This document shows, piece after piece, positions 7,394 through 15,852 of a DNA stretch of 64,000 bases; the stretch's first letter is position 1; the number at the start of each line of letters is the position of its first letter. The position numbers and the translations under genes are program-made. Under the pieces are notes generated by a model. That model had not been told where the DNA came from and searched no databases. It worked only from the letters and a program-made list of their open reading frames with translations. Origin of the DNA: Kribbella italica (GTDB lineage Bacteria > Actinomycetota > Actinomycetes > Propionibacteriales > Kribbellaceae). The DNA lies in contig NZ_JACHMY010000001.1 in NCBI RefSeq assembly GCF_014205135.1, positions 6,882,001-6,946,000 of the forward strand, given 5' to 3'.

Positions 7394-9334
7394 TCAGCGC
7401 GAAGCTTCGACGAACTGACGCATCAGTTCGACCGGGTCCTTGGAGGGCTCGGGCTGGGCCAGCGAGTCGGCCGGGATCCGGGACTGCGGGGTGTCCGCGG
7501 TCGCGAGATCCGGGGCGTTGGTCAGGGGGAGGGTGAGGGACGACTTGGCCGGGTCGAGCGTGACGGTCGCACCGGTGAACGGGACCGACGGGTTGTCGGG
7601 CTCGACGGTGAGGACCAGGCCGAGCCGGTGGCCGGCGGTGAAGACGACGTCGTCGGCGTTCAGCTCGAACGACAGGTCGTACCACTTGCCGGACTGCAGC
7701 GACTCCTTGCGGTTCAGCGACTTGTAGTGCCCGATGTCGGCCAGCGTGCGGACCGCGATCGAGGCGTCGGAGACGGCGGTGTTGATCTGGGTCTTGGCGT
7801 AGCACCCGGTGTCGAGGGTGTTGCCGTCACCCCAGCAGACGCTGGTGTTCGGCACGTTGGTGACGTCGCGGTAGCGGGTCGCCGTACCGTAGTCGACCAG
7901 GCGGGCTTTGATGCCTGCGGCAACCTTGTTGACCTTGACCCGGACCGACACCTTGCCGGTGCCGGACATCCGGACCGACTGTTCCAGGTCGTTGCTGAGG
8001 AACACCGCCCGGTCGGTCCGCTGCGCGGTCGGATCCAGTACGACGGTGTCGGCGGACTCCTGACTGGTCCCGGTGAAGCTGACCGGGTCCGACGAGCCGG
8101 TCCCGATCGACAGGCCGCCGGTCTTGGCGTTCTGCGCCTTGCTCAGGTTCAGCTTGGTGTTCTTCACCCCGGTGGCCGGCCAGCGCGGCTCGTCGACGAA
8201 CGACCCGTCCTCACGCTGCACGGTCGCCTGCGGCGTCTTCATCACGTCGTTCTTCAGGCCCTGCAGCCAGTAGTCGAACCACGGGTGCAGCTTGTCGACC
8301 CACTCGTCGCGGAAGCTGAAGCCGTCCAGGTGCACGCCCTGGTGCAGGAAGATCTTGCGCGGCACGTTGCGCTTGGCCAGCTCGTCCCACCACTCGCCGA
8401 AGTGCCGGGTCTTCACGTTCTCGTCGCCGAGCCCGTGCACGACGTACACGCTGGCCTTCACCTTGCCGGCGTCGAGCCGGTAGTTCCGGGGGTCCCAGAA
8501 CCTGCTGTACGAGCCGGTGCGGGTGTCGGAGTCCTGCTCGATCTCGCCGGTGAGCTCCTCGCAGCGCGGGGACGCGTCGTTGCTGACGTAGTCGTGCAGG
8601 AAGCCCATGTACTCGTCGTAGAAGGGCACGCCGAAGCCGCGGGTGTAGTCGTACCAGCTGGAGATCGCCGCGATCGGCACGATGGTCTCCAGCCCGCGCA
8701 CGCCGGTACTCGCGACGGAGTTCGCGATCGTGCCGTTCCAGGAGACGCCGATCATGCCGGCCTTGCCGGTCGACCAGTCGGCCTTGGCCTTGGCGCCGTC
8801 CGGGGTGTGGCCCGGGACGCGATTGTTCAGCCAGTCGATCACGGCCTTGGTGCCGAGCACCTCGTAGTCCGCGCCGACGTCGCTGCAGCCGGTCGAGCGG
8901 AACGTGCCCGGCATGTCGACGAAGGCTACGGCGTACCCGCGCGGGACGAAGTAGTTGTCCAGCCAGCTGCCGTACACCTGCCGGGTGCCGGCGTCGTCGA
9001 AGTAGTTCTTCGGGTCGCCCGCGTAGTACGGCGACGCCTGGATGATCACCGGGATGTCGATCCCGGCCTCGGCGGCCTCTCCGGGCCGGATGATGTCGAC
9101 GGTGACCTGGTCCTTGACGCCGTTCGCGTCGGCGTCGACCCCCGGGACGTCGACCTGGATCCGCTCGTGGACGGCGTTGTCGTAGTCGTACGCCGCGACC
9201 GTCTGCGTCCCCTGGACGAACGGCTTGCTCGGCGGGCCGGCGGTCGCGGACAGCGACGCGATCGGCGCCAGTGCCGCGGTGGCGAGCAGGGCCACTCCGG
9301 TACGGAAGGCCGAACCCCTTCTGGATCTGCGCAT
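7394..9334 (-). CDS. secreted S15 family X-Pro dipeptidyl-peptidase/CocE-like hydrolase
   Basis: This 646-residue secreted alpha/beta hydrolase begins with a twin-Arg-rich signal peptide (about 1-32, cleavage near SATAG). The nucleophile is Ser198 in GVSWNG, inside the S15 fold that starts near residue 55. Downstream, HGLGDENVKTRH carries the acid and HQGVHLDG the histidine. The C-terminal third is a jelly-roll (XpsA C-terminal-like) domain. Family members release Xaa-Pro dipeptides or hydrolyse acyl esters; the exact substrate is not evident. With the neighbouring trypsin-like protease it points to extracellular protein use. The start is the ATG at 9334. Confidence 0.88.
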   Translation of the reverse strand: MRRSRRGSAFRTGVALLATAALAPIASLSATAGPPSKPFVQGTQTVAAYDYDNAVHERIQVDVPGVDADANGVKDQVTVDIIRPGEAAEAGIDIPVIIQASPYYAGDPKNYFDDAGTRQVYGSWLDNYFVPRGYAVAFVDMPGTFRSTGCSDVGADYEVLGTKAVIDWLNNRVPGHTPDGAKAKADWSTGKAGMIGVSWNGTIANSVASTGVRGLETIVPIAAISSWYDYTRGFGVPFYDEYMGFLHDYVSNDASPRCEELTGEIEQDSDTRTGSYSRFWDPRNYRLDAGKVKASVYVVHGLGDENVKTRHFGEWWDELAKRNVPRKIFLHQGVHLDGFSFRDEWVDKLHPWFDYWLQGLKNDVMKTPQATVQREDGSFVDEPRWPATGVKNTKLNLSKAQNAKTGGLSIGTGSSDPVSFTGTSQESADTVVLDPTAQRTDRAVFLSNDLEQSVRMSGTGKVSVRVKVNKVAAGIKARLVDYGTATRYRDVTNVPNTSVCWGDGNTLDTGCYAKTQINTAVSDASIAVRTLADIGHYKSLNRKESLQSGKWYDLSFELNADDVVFTAGHRLGLVLTVEPDNPSVPFTGATVTLDPAKSSLTLPLTNAPDLATADTPQSRIPADSLAQPEPSKDPVELMRQFVEASR

Positions 9335-9486
9335 GCCTGTAGCTCCCCTGTGGGCGGTGGGTGGAGCACGCCGGCCCTCCCTCGACAGGGCCGTTGTGGT
9401 GAACGCACCTTATGCAGAACCTGACACCGCTGTCAGCACAGATCTCACCCGGGTGGTCACCATCCGTGGAGATCACGGGAAAAACT

Positions 9487-10362
9487 TCAGCGGACCAGGC
9501 GGAGGCGGGTGTCGGCGAGGGTGATGTCGAGGCGCTGGCCCCAGGTGATGGTCAGGGCGTCGGCCTCGATGCCGTCGCCGAAGACGACCAGGTCGGCCTC
9601 GGCGGTCACGGTCAGGTGTTCCTGGGCGGTGAGGACGCCTTCGGTGTACGACGTACCGGTCGCGGGTGACGGCCAGGCCTCGCGGACGAACCAGCACAAC
9701 GCCGGGTCGAGCGGGCCCGGCAGGGCGAGGCGGCTGCGGCGTTCCTGCCAGGCTGAGCGGCACCACCCCGTGGATCCTGTTCCGGTGCCGACCAGCAGGC
9801 CGGAGGACGACTGGCGTTCCTCCAGGCCCTCGGGCGAGGCGAGGCGGTACCGGGCCGACTGGTGGGTCCGGTGGCCGACGTACACCTCGTTGAGCGCCAG
9901 CAGGCGCTGGCCGTCGTCGGTGCCGGCGACGACCATCGTGCGTTCCTCGACGTGCCGGGTGCGCAGCAGGTCGGCGATCGCGTCCGGCGGATGCGGCACC
10001 AGTACGCCGGGGTTGCGGGCCGGCTCGGGGTTGATCCCGATCACCGGCTGCCCGTCGAGGTACTTGGCGACGTTCGCCACCAGCCCGTCCTGCCCGATCG
10101 CGATCACCACGTCCTCGGGCCCGAACACGAACCGATCGAGGTCACCGCGCTCGGCCACCGCCCGCCGCCAGTCCAGCGGGACGGCCGCCGACACCGCGGC
10201 CAGCGCCTTCTGCTGGGCCTGGTGCCGCTCGTCCAGCTCGGCGAGGTCCCGCCCGCGGGTCTGCAGGAAGAACCCGGCCTGCTGGCGAGTCCCGTGCCGG
10301 GCGACGAGCTCGGTCAGCTCGGTCGCCCGGTGGACGAGAACAGCCCGGGGAGGAAGGCTCAT
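9487..10362 (-). CDS. NAD kinase-like protein
   Basis: This 291-residue protein has a C-terminal NAD-kinase fold. GQDGLVANVAKYL at 90-102 corresponds to the GGDGT phosphate loop (here GQDG), NEV at 158-160 to the conserved NE motif, and VGTGTGSTGW at 191-200 to the T-x-GSTAY motif. The key Asp and Asn/Glu are kept, but GGDGT and GSTAY are altered, so activity may differ from housekeeping NadK. The N-terminal 80 residues are not NadK-like. Its ATG overlaps the stop of a 22-codon ORF, which in turn overlaps the SPFH gene, giving one tightly coupled operon opposite an NrtR-type regulator. Confidence 0.75.
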   Translation of the reverse strand: MSLPPRAVLVHRATELTELVARHGTRQQAGFFLQTRGRDLAELDERHQAQQKALAAVSAAVPLDWRRAVAERGDLDRFVFGPEDVVIAIGQDGLVANVAKYLDGQPVIGINPEPARNPGVLVPHPPDAIADLLRTRHVEERTMVVAGTDDGQRLLALNEVYVGHRTHQSARYRLASPEGLEERQSSSGLLVGTGTGSTGWCRSAWQERRSRLALPGPLDPALCWFVREAWPSPATGTSYTEGVLTAQEHLTVTAEADLVVFGDGIEADALTITWGQRLDITLADTRLRLVR

Positions 10363-10427
10363 CGCGTGACTCCCTGTCTGAGCAGCTGAGCGAGGTCGGC
10401 CTTCCGCCGACTTGGTGTGGTGGTCAT
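10359..10427 (-). CDS. 22-residue micro-ORF bridging SPFH and NAD-kinase-like genes
   Basis: This short ORF is bounded by two 4 bp ATGA overlaps: its ATG lies in the stop of the SPFH gene (10424-10427) and its TGA in the start of the NAD-kinase-like gene (10359-10362). The peptide begins MTTTPSRRKADLAQLL and ends with GVTR; it is basic and could form one amphipathic helix. It is either a true microprotein or a bridge keeping ribosomes coupled across the gap. I do not recognise the peptide. Confidence 0.5.
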   Translation of the reverse strand: MTTTPSRRKADLAQLLRQGVTR

Positions 10428-11422
10428 GAGTTGTCGCCGGCGGTGAGCTTCGTGAGCAGCGGCGTGATCAGGTCCGGCGTCAGGTTCAGCGTGCCGATCT
10501 CCGGCAGGGCACCTTGCTTGATCGCCAAAGCCAGGATCGTCGCCTGGTCCATCTCGGAGTAGGCATCCAGCAAAGCCTTCTCAGCTGCAGCCTCAGCGGC
10601 ACCGATGACTCGCTTGGCGTCCGCTTCGGCCTGGCTCAGAGCCCGCTTCCGCCCAGCGGCTGCCTCCGTCTCGATGCGCCCGGCGGCAGCGGCCTCCGTC
10701 GCGCGCTGGCGCTCGTTCTGGCCCTTCTGCGTCACCAGCTGCTCCTCGCGCCGGGCGAGCTCGATCTGGTTCTGCAGCTCGTTCTCCGCGATCGACCGCT
10801 CCCGCTCGACCGCCATCGCGCGCCGTTCGTACGTCGCCTTGTCGGCCGCCTGCTGCACCATCTCGCGGGTGGGAGTCTGCAACGCGCGCTCCACATCGTT
10901 CTCAGCCCGTACGGCGACCACGCGCACGTCCTCGACGCCGATCCCGAGGCCGGTCAGTCGCTGGTCCTCGCGCAGCCCGGTGCTCACCGCCAGCCGCAGC
11001 GACGCCATCCCCTCGGACAGCGCCTGCGTCAGCGTCATCCGCGCCAGCAGGTCGAGCGCGGTCTGCTGCGCCAGCTCGGTCAGCAGCCCGCCGAGCTGCT
11101 CGAGCGGAGTCGCCCGCCACCTCCCCGTGTCCGGGTCGATCCCGAAGTCGAGCCGGGTCGCGGCCAGCGCGGGGTCGGTCACCCGGTACGTCACGGTCGC
11201 CTGCACGACGACGTCCTGAAAGTCGACCGTCCGTCCGTGGAACAGCAGCGGCTGCTCGCGGTCGTCGACCGGCACCTCGCTGAGCGCCGAGTTCAGCGCG
11301 CGGAACCAGAACGCCTGCCCGGCGCCGTCGTGCGCCAGCTTCCCGTTCCGCAGGTGCCGGACGTGGGTGGTCGGGTTGGCCCGCAGGTGGCTGATGAACC
11401 GGAACCGCGTGATGTCTGCCAT
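10424..11422 (-). CDS. SPFH/band 7 domain protein
   Basis: This 332-residue protein starts at the ATG at 11422, preceded by GAGGAGA. Residues about 40-190 form an SPFH (band 7) domain (VDFQDVVVQATVTYRVTD ... RLTGLGIGVEDVRVVAVRAENDVERAL). A long charged coiled coil follows (about 190-290, rich in ERE/QKGQ/AAEKA). There is no N-terminal membrane helix or acylation site, unlike stomatins and flotillins, so it may assemble on another surface or in the cytoplasm. It is the first gene of the operon with the micro-ORF and NAD-kinase-like gene, and starts 38 bp from a palindrome shared with the NrtR gene. Confidence 0.82.
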   Translation of the reverse strand: MADITRFRFISHLRANPTTHVRHLRNGKLAHDGAGQAFWFRALNSALSEVPVDDREQPLLFHGRTVDFQDVVVQATVTYRVTDPALAATRLDFGIDPDTGRWRATPLEQLGGLLTELAQQTALDLLARMTLTQALSEGMASLRLAVSTGLREDQRLTGLGIGVEDVRVVAVRAENDVERALQTPTREMVQQAADKATYERRAMAVERERSIAENELQNQIELARREEQLVTQKGQNERQRATEAAAAGRIETEAAAGRKRALSQAEADAKRVIGAAEAAAEKALLDAYSEMDQATILALAIKQGALPEIGTLNLTPDLITPLLTKLTAGDNS

Positions 11423-11460
11423 GGCTGTCTCCTCACGGCCGGACACTCCGGCCTGCTTTG

Positions 11461-11475
11461 TCGTCACTCTGACGA
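11461..11475. promoter_or_regulatory. NrtR operator candidate 1
   Basis: TCGTCA-N3-TGACGA is a perfect dyad 38 bp upstream of the SPFH start. An identical dyad with a different centre lies 34 bp away on the other side of the intergenic region. The two are on the same face if the pitch is about 10.5 bp per turn (roughly 3.2 turns). Confidence 0.65.
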
Positions 11476-11494
11476 TAAGACCTCGGATCGCTTT

Positions 11495-11509
11495 TCGTCA
11501 AGGTGACGA
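11495..11509. promoter_or_regulatory. NrtR operator candidate 2
   Basis: This is the second perfect TCGTCA-N3-TGACGA dyad, ending 14 bp before the ATG of the Nudix regulator. Binding here would block the regulator's own initiation, so autorepression is likely. Confidence 0.65.
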
Positions 11510-11523
11510 TTAAGGTGGACACC

Positions 11524-12228
11524 ATGGACTTCGACCCGATGGGTGTGGCCACCGACCTGGTGATCCTGACCGTCCAGGGCGGCTCGTTCGAGGTGCTGCT
11601 GATCCGCCGCGGCATCCCTCCGCACCGGGGCCGCTGGGCGCTGCCCGGCGGGTTCGTCCGCGCGGGCGAGGGCCTGGAGCAGACCGCCCGTCGCGAGCTG
11701 GCCGAGGAGACCGGTGTCGGCTCGGGCGACGCGTCGTCGGACGCCCCGCGCATCCACCTCGAGCAGGTGGCGACGTACGGCGAACCCGGGCGCGATCCGC
11801 GCGGGCGGGTGATCAGCGTCGCGTACCTCGCGCTCGTCCCCGACCTGCCGACGCCGGTCGCCGGGTCGGACGCGGCGTCGGCGTCCTGGATCCCGGTCGC
11901 GGAGGTGCTGGACGATCCCGGCCGGCTCGCCTTCGACCACCACCGGATCCTCACCGACGCCGTCGAACGCGCGCGGGCCAAGCTCGAGTACTCGCCACTC
12001 GCGACCGCCTTCTGTGCCGACGAGTTCACCGTCTCCGAGCTGCGCGGCGTCTACGAAGCCGTCTGGGGCATCCCGCTCGACCCCCGCAACTTCCACCGCA
12101 AGGCGACCCGGACGGAAGGCTTCGTCGTACCGCTCGGAGCCACCACGACCCGCGACGGCGGCCGTCCGGCGCAGCTGTTCCGCCGAGGCTCGGCGGAGAC
12201 GCTCCATCCGCCGCTGACGCGCGGGTAG
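11524..12228 (+). CDS. NrtR-type Nudix-winged-helix regulator
   Basis: This 234-residue protein starts at the ATG at 11524 after GGTGG. The Nudix domain (about 8-140) holds a complete Nudix box at 43-65 (G-x5-E-x7-REL-AEE-TGV), so ADP-ribose or related pyrophosphatase activity may be retained. The C-terminal part (about 150-215, FTVSELRGVYEAVWGIPLDPRNFHRKATRTEGFV) is the winged helix typical of NrtR. NrtR proteins sense ADP-ribose or NAD-derived metabolites and repress NAD genes. Here it is divergent from an SPFH/NAD-kinase-like operon with two identical palindromes between, so that operon is its probable target. Confidence 0.85.
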   Translation: MDFDPMGVATDLVILTVQGGSFEVLLIRRGIPPHRGRWALPGGFVRAGEGLEQTARRELAEETGVGSGDASSDAPRIHLEQVATYGEPGRDPRGRVISVAYLALVPDLPTPVAGSDAASASWIPVAEVLDDPGRLAFDHHRILTDAVERARAKLEYSPLATAFCADEFTVSELRGVYEAVWGIPLDPRNFHRKATRTEGFVVPLGATTTRDGGRPAQLFRRGSAETLHPPLTRG

Positions 12229-12239
12229 GGCGTGTCTCC

Positions 12240-13124
12240 CTAACGGTTGAGCAGCATCAGCTGTTCGGCGGTGATGAGGTCGGTGTGCGTGCCGGGCGAG
12301 CCGCAGGCCCAGGCACCCGCGATGGTGCCGGCCGTCGCGGCTTCGTAGTACGAGCGACCGTCCAGCCAGGTGGTGAGGAAGGCCGCGACGTAGGCGTCAC
12401 CGGCGCCGTTGGTGTCGACCACCGGGCGGCCCGGGAGGTCGACCGCGGGCAGGTGGATCGGGTCCTCGCCGCGGACGTGGAGGTAGCTGCCGTCGGCGCC
12501 GGCCATCGCGACCACCACCTGCGCCCGGCCGCTGGCGAAGATCCAGTCGACCGCCTTGTCGCGCAGCGCGCTGGTCGACACGAACACGACGTCGGCGCTC
12601 TGCGCGAAGTCCCGGTGGTACTCGTTCTCGCCGTCCCAGTCGTGGAGGTCCGTCGACACCGTGCAGCCGGCCGCCAGGACGTCGGGCAGCGCCCGCCGCG
12701 CGAAGTCCATGATCGAGACGTGCACGTGGCGCGCGCGGCCGGTCCAGTCGCGCCAGAGCACGGGGTCCACCCACATCCCCGTGGGGTGGCGTCCGTCGTA
12801 CAGGGCGAGCCGGCTGCCGTCGGGCGACACCAGGTTGACGCTGCGCCTCGTCCCGCTCGGGTGCAGGGCGATCGCCAGCGGCAGTCCGAGCTCGTCGTAC
12901 GCCGAGCAGATCCGCCGGCCCTCCGCGTCGTCGCCGATCACGTCGGCGAGCGCGGGCTGCAGCCCGAGGCGGTGACAACCGAGCACGACGCCGTGGCCGG
13001 TGTGGCCCACGTACGACTCGACGGGCGCGACGTGGATGGTCTCCCGATCCGGCAACGGCAGGGTGGGAACGTGCACGATCGTGTCGATGCCAACGCCGCC
13101 GATCACGAGCACGTCCAAGTCCAT
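12240..13124 (-). CDS. PfkB family carbohydrate kinase
   Basis: This 294-residue sugar or nucleoside kinase starts at ATG 13124 (MDLDVLVIGG); an upstream in-frame start would add eight residues. The PfkB signature 2 DTNGAGD is at 237-243, with catalytic Asp243. The N-terminal GG motif and lid strands are present (GYVGHTGHG region around 38-46). The phosphoryl acceptor cannot be read from the sequence; adenosine, ribose or 2-keto sugars are all possible. It is convergent with the NrtR gene, 11 bp apart. Confidence 0.85.
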   Translation of the reverse strand: MDLDVLVIGGVGIDTIVHVPTLPLPDRETIHVAPVESYVGHTGHGVVLGCHRLGLQPALADVIGDDAEGRRICSAYDELGLPLAIALHPSGTRRSVNLVSPDGSRLALYDGRHPTGMWVDPVLWRDWTGRARHVHVSIMDFARRALPDVLAAGCTVSTDLHDWDGENEYHRDFAQSADVVFVSTSALRDKAVDWIFASGRAQVVVAMAGADGSYLHVRGEDPIHLPAVDLPGRPVVDTNGAGDAYVAAFLTTWLDGRSYYEAATAGTIAGAWACGSPGTHTDLITAEQLMLLNR

Positions 13125-13201
13125 GCACCCATCCTCACCGAGCCGCACAAGACCCGGGAGGGGTTGACCTCGACAGCTCTTGAACTGATCTCCTTCTTTA
13201 C

Positions 13202-13858
13202 ATGAAACACGTACTGATCACCGGCGCCGGCCGGGACACCGGACGTCTGCTCGCGCTCGCCTTCGCCGCGTCCGGAGCACACGTCATCGCAACGGCCCGT
13301 ACGGCGGTCGCCGCCGAGGAGACCGTCGCCCTCGTTCGCGCGGCCGGTGGATCCGCGGAGGCCGTCGTACTCGACCTCGCGTCGCCGGCGTCGATCGCCG
13401 GCCTGGAGCTCGAGCGGCTCGACGTCCTGGTGAACAGCGGCGCGCGCTACCTCGAGGGCGACGCCTCACCCGCCGACGTCGCGGACACGATCGGCGGTGC
13501 CGCGATCGGGACCGCGCTGCTCACCGAGCGTGTCCTTCCGTTGCTCAGGGCATCGAACGGCGCGGACGTGGTGAACCTGGTCTCCGCCGCGGGCGAACCC
13601 GGGCAGCACCGGTCGTCGGCGCACCCGGCCTTCTACGCGGCCAAGCACGCCCAGGCCGGCTACGCCGAGATCCTGTCCGCGCGGCTCCGGCCGGAGGGGA
13701 TCCGGGTGATCTCGCTGTTCCCGCCGGACTTCGTCCAGGACGGCCCGCGCGAATCCGGCGCGCCGCTCACCGCCCGGTCCGTGGTCGACTGCGTTCTGTT
13801 CGCGGTGGGGCAGCCCCGGGACTGCTTCATCCGCGCCTTCCACTTCGAGCAGATCTGA
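13202..13858 (+). CDS. SDR family oxidoreductase
   Basis: This 218-residue Rossmann enzyme has the cofactor loop TGAGRDTG at residues 7-14. It has an NAG-like strand end (LVNSGA, with Ser replacing Ala) and the catalytic YAAK in FYAAKHAQAGYAE, preceded by a Ser in NLVSAAGE. It is short for a classical SDR (about 245-250), having lost part of the substrate loop. It is probably NAD(P)-dependent; the substrate is unknown. A low-GC stretch before the ATG at 13202 (TTCTTTAC) probably contains the promoter shared with the divergent PfkB gene. Confidence 0.85.
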   Translation: MKHVLITGAGRDTGRLLALAFAASGAHVIATARTAVAAEETVALVRAAGGSAEAVVLDLASPASIAGLELERLDVLVNSGARYLEGDASPADVADTIGGAAIGTALLTERVLPLLRASNGADVVNLVSAAGEPGQHRSSAHPAFYAAKHAQAGYAEILSARLRPEGIRVISLFPPDFVQDGPRESGAPLTARSVVDCVLFAVGQPRDCFIRAFHFEQI

Positions 13859-13927
13859 CTTTCGACAGGGGTACCACCTGGCGTTCGGGGGAGGTGAGCA
13901 CGGTCTGCCGAACGGCACAGTCGGGAC

Positions 13928-15232
13928 ATGCTCACTCGCCGCATCCTGCTCACCGGAACAGCAGCCGCCATCGCCACCGCCGGCCAGGCCGTCGCCGGCC
14001 CGCCTCCGGCGACGCCCTCAGGGCTCGCCGGGTCTGCCGGGCCCGCCGGAGCCGCCCGGCCCGCCGGAGCCGCCAGGCGGAGCCCGGCGCGACGGCCGGT
14101 GGAGCTGCGGTTCCCCCGGCCGACCGGGCCCTTCCCGGTCGGCACCACCGAACTGCATCTCGTCGACGCCGGGCGGGACGACCCGTTCGTCCCCGGCCGT
14201 CCACGAGAGCTGATGATCAGCATCTGGTACCCGGCGGCTCGCCGGACCGAGTCCGCGCCGTACCTGCCGCCGCTCACCGCCCAGGTGTACGCCGAGGGCG
14301 CCGCGATCGCTCTCCAGCAGCCGGTCGATGCCGTCGACTGGGCAGGGGCACGCGTTCACGCCGGGCTGTCGGCGCCGGTCAGCCGCAGCTGGGGGCGGCG
14401 ACCGGTGGTGCTGTTCTCGCCCGGCTTCGGCGTACCCCGCGGGCTGGCCTCGATCATGGTCGCCGAGCTGGCCAGCCGCGGGTACGTCGTGGTGAGCGTC
14501 GACCACACGTACGAAGCCGCCGCGGTCGAGTTCCCCGGCGGGCGGGTCGCCGTACAGACGTTGCCGCCGGAGCCGTACGCGCACCTGGCCCGGGCGACGC
14601 GCGTCGCCGACGTACAGCTGGTGCTCGACGCCCTCCGGCAGCTGGCGCAGGGGCGCAACCCGGATGCTGACGAGAGGCGCCTGCCCAAGGGCCTCGGCGA
14701 CGTCCTCGACCTGACCCGGATCGGCGCGTACGGCCACTCGGCCGGTGGCATCACCTCGGCCGACGTGATGCTGGTCGACCGCCGGGTGAAGGCAGGCATC
14801 GACCTCGACGGCACTCTCGGCTACGGCTACCCCAACCCCGCCGACTGCCCGGTGGTCGCGCGCGGCCTCGACCGCCCGTTCCTGCTCTTCGGCGCCGGCG
14901 GCACCGGCCCGAACGGTGGTCCGCAGACCCACCGTACGGACCCGTCCTGGGGGCTGTTCTGGGACAACTCGACCGGCTGGAAGCGCGACCTCAACGTCCC
15001 GAACGGGCAGCACTACACGTTCATCGACCACCAGGCGGTGCTCCCGTGGTTCCAGCGCCACTTCACCGTTCCGCCGGAGCTGATCGCCAACTCCATCGGG
15101 ACCGTCGACCCGGTCCGGATCCTCAGGACTCTCAACACCTACGTCCCGGCGTTCTTCGACCAGCACCTGCGCGGCCGTCCGGGCACCTGGCGGGACTCGC
15201 CGAGGCACCCGGACGTCCGGTTCATCGCTTGA
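13928..15232 (+). CDS. secreted alpha/beta hydrolase (PAF-acetylhydrolase/dienelactone hydrolase-like)
   Basis: This 434-residue protein has an N-terminal export signal (MLTRRILLTGTAAAIATA) followed by a Pro/Ala/Gly linker to about residue 58. The hydrolase core starts with FPRPTGPFPVGTTELHLVD, typical of the platelet-activating-factor acetylhydrolase type. The nucleophile is Ser271 in GHSAGG; FSPGFG near 160 forms the oxyanion region, and a late Asp/His pair (GQHYTFIDH) completes the site. The likely activity is a lipase or esterase on short acyl or polyester substrates. Its 3' end overlaps the convergent scoB gene by 11 bp. Confidence 0.83.
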   Translation: MLTRRILLTGTAAAIATAGQAVAGPPPATPSGLAGSAGPAGAARPAGAARRSPARRPVELRFPRPTGPFPVGTTELHLVDAGRDDPFVPGRPRELMISIWYPAARRTESAPYLPPLTAQVYAEGAAIALQQPVDAVDWAGARVHAGLSAPVSRSWGRRPVVLFSPGFGVPRGLASIMVAELASRGYVVVSVDHTYEAAAVEFPGGRVAVQTLPPEPYAHLARATRVADVQLVLDALRQLAQGRNPDADERRLPKGLGDVLDLTRIGAYGHSAGGITSADVMLVDRRVKAGIDLDGTLGYGYPNPADCPVVARGLDRPFLLFGAGGTGPNGGPQTHRTDPSWGLFWDNSTGWKRDLNVPNGQHYTFIDHQAVLPWFQRHFTVPPELIANSIGTVDPVRILRTLNTYVPAFFDQHLRGRPGTWRDSPRHPDVRFIA

Positions 15233-15851
15233 TCGGCGCCCCGGTCTTGTCCTGCAGCTCGTCGAAGGTGACCCCTTCGGCGAGCTCGACCAGCCGCAGC
15301 CCGTCGTCGGTGACGTCCAGTACGGCGAGGTCGGTGATGATCCGGTCGACCACCCCGCGGCCGGTGTACGGCAGGTCGCACTCTTGCAGGATCTTGTGCG
15401 ACCCGTCCTTGGCGACGTGCTCCATCAGCACGATCACCTTCTTGGCTCCGTGCACCAGGTCCATCGCGCCGCCCATCCCCTTGACCATCTTGCCGGGGAT
15501 CATCCAGTTCGACAGGTCGCCGGTCGCCGAGACCTGCATCGCGCCCAGGATGGCGGCGTCGATCGCGCCGCCGCGGATCATCCCGAACGACAGCGACGAG
15601 TCGAAGAACGATGCCCCCGGCAACGTCGTGACGGTCTCCTTGCCGGCGTTGATCAGGTCCGGGTCCTCGTCGCCCTCGACCGGGTACGGACCGACGCCGA
15701 GAATGCCGTTCTCGGACTGCAGGACGACGGTGACGCCGTCCGGGATGTAGTTCGGGACCATCGTCGGCAGGCCGATGCCGAGGTTGACGTACGAGCCGTC
15801 CTCGAGCTCGGCGGCGGCCCGGGCGGCCATCTGCTCACGGGTCAGCGGCAT
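15222..15851 (-). CDS. scoB: 3-oxoacid CoA-transferase subunit B
   Basis: This 209-residue beta subunit of a family I CoA-transferase starts at ATG 15851, only one base after the scoA stop, with GGAGG inside the scoA end. It carries the catalytic glutamate Glu47 in SENGILG, which forms the glutamyl-CoA thioester, plus the NLGIGLPTMVP and GGAIDAAILGAMQV family motifs. With subunit A it moves CoA between succinyl-CoA and a 3-oxoacid such as acetoacetate. Confidence 0.93.
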   Translation of the reverse strand: MPLTREQMAARAAAELEDGSYVNLGIGLPTMVPNYIPDGVTVVLQSENGILGVGPYPVEGDEDPDLINAGKETVTTLPGASFFDSSLSFGMIRGGAIDAAILGAMQVSATGDLSNWMIPGKMVKGMGGAMDLVHGAKKVIVLMEHVAKDGSHKILQECDLPYTGRGVVDRIITDLAVLDVTDDGLRLVELAEGVTFDELQDKTGAPIKR

Positions 15852-15852
15852 G

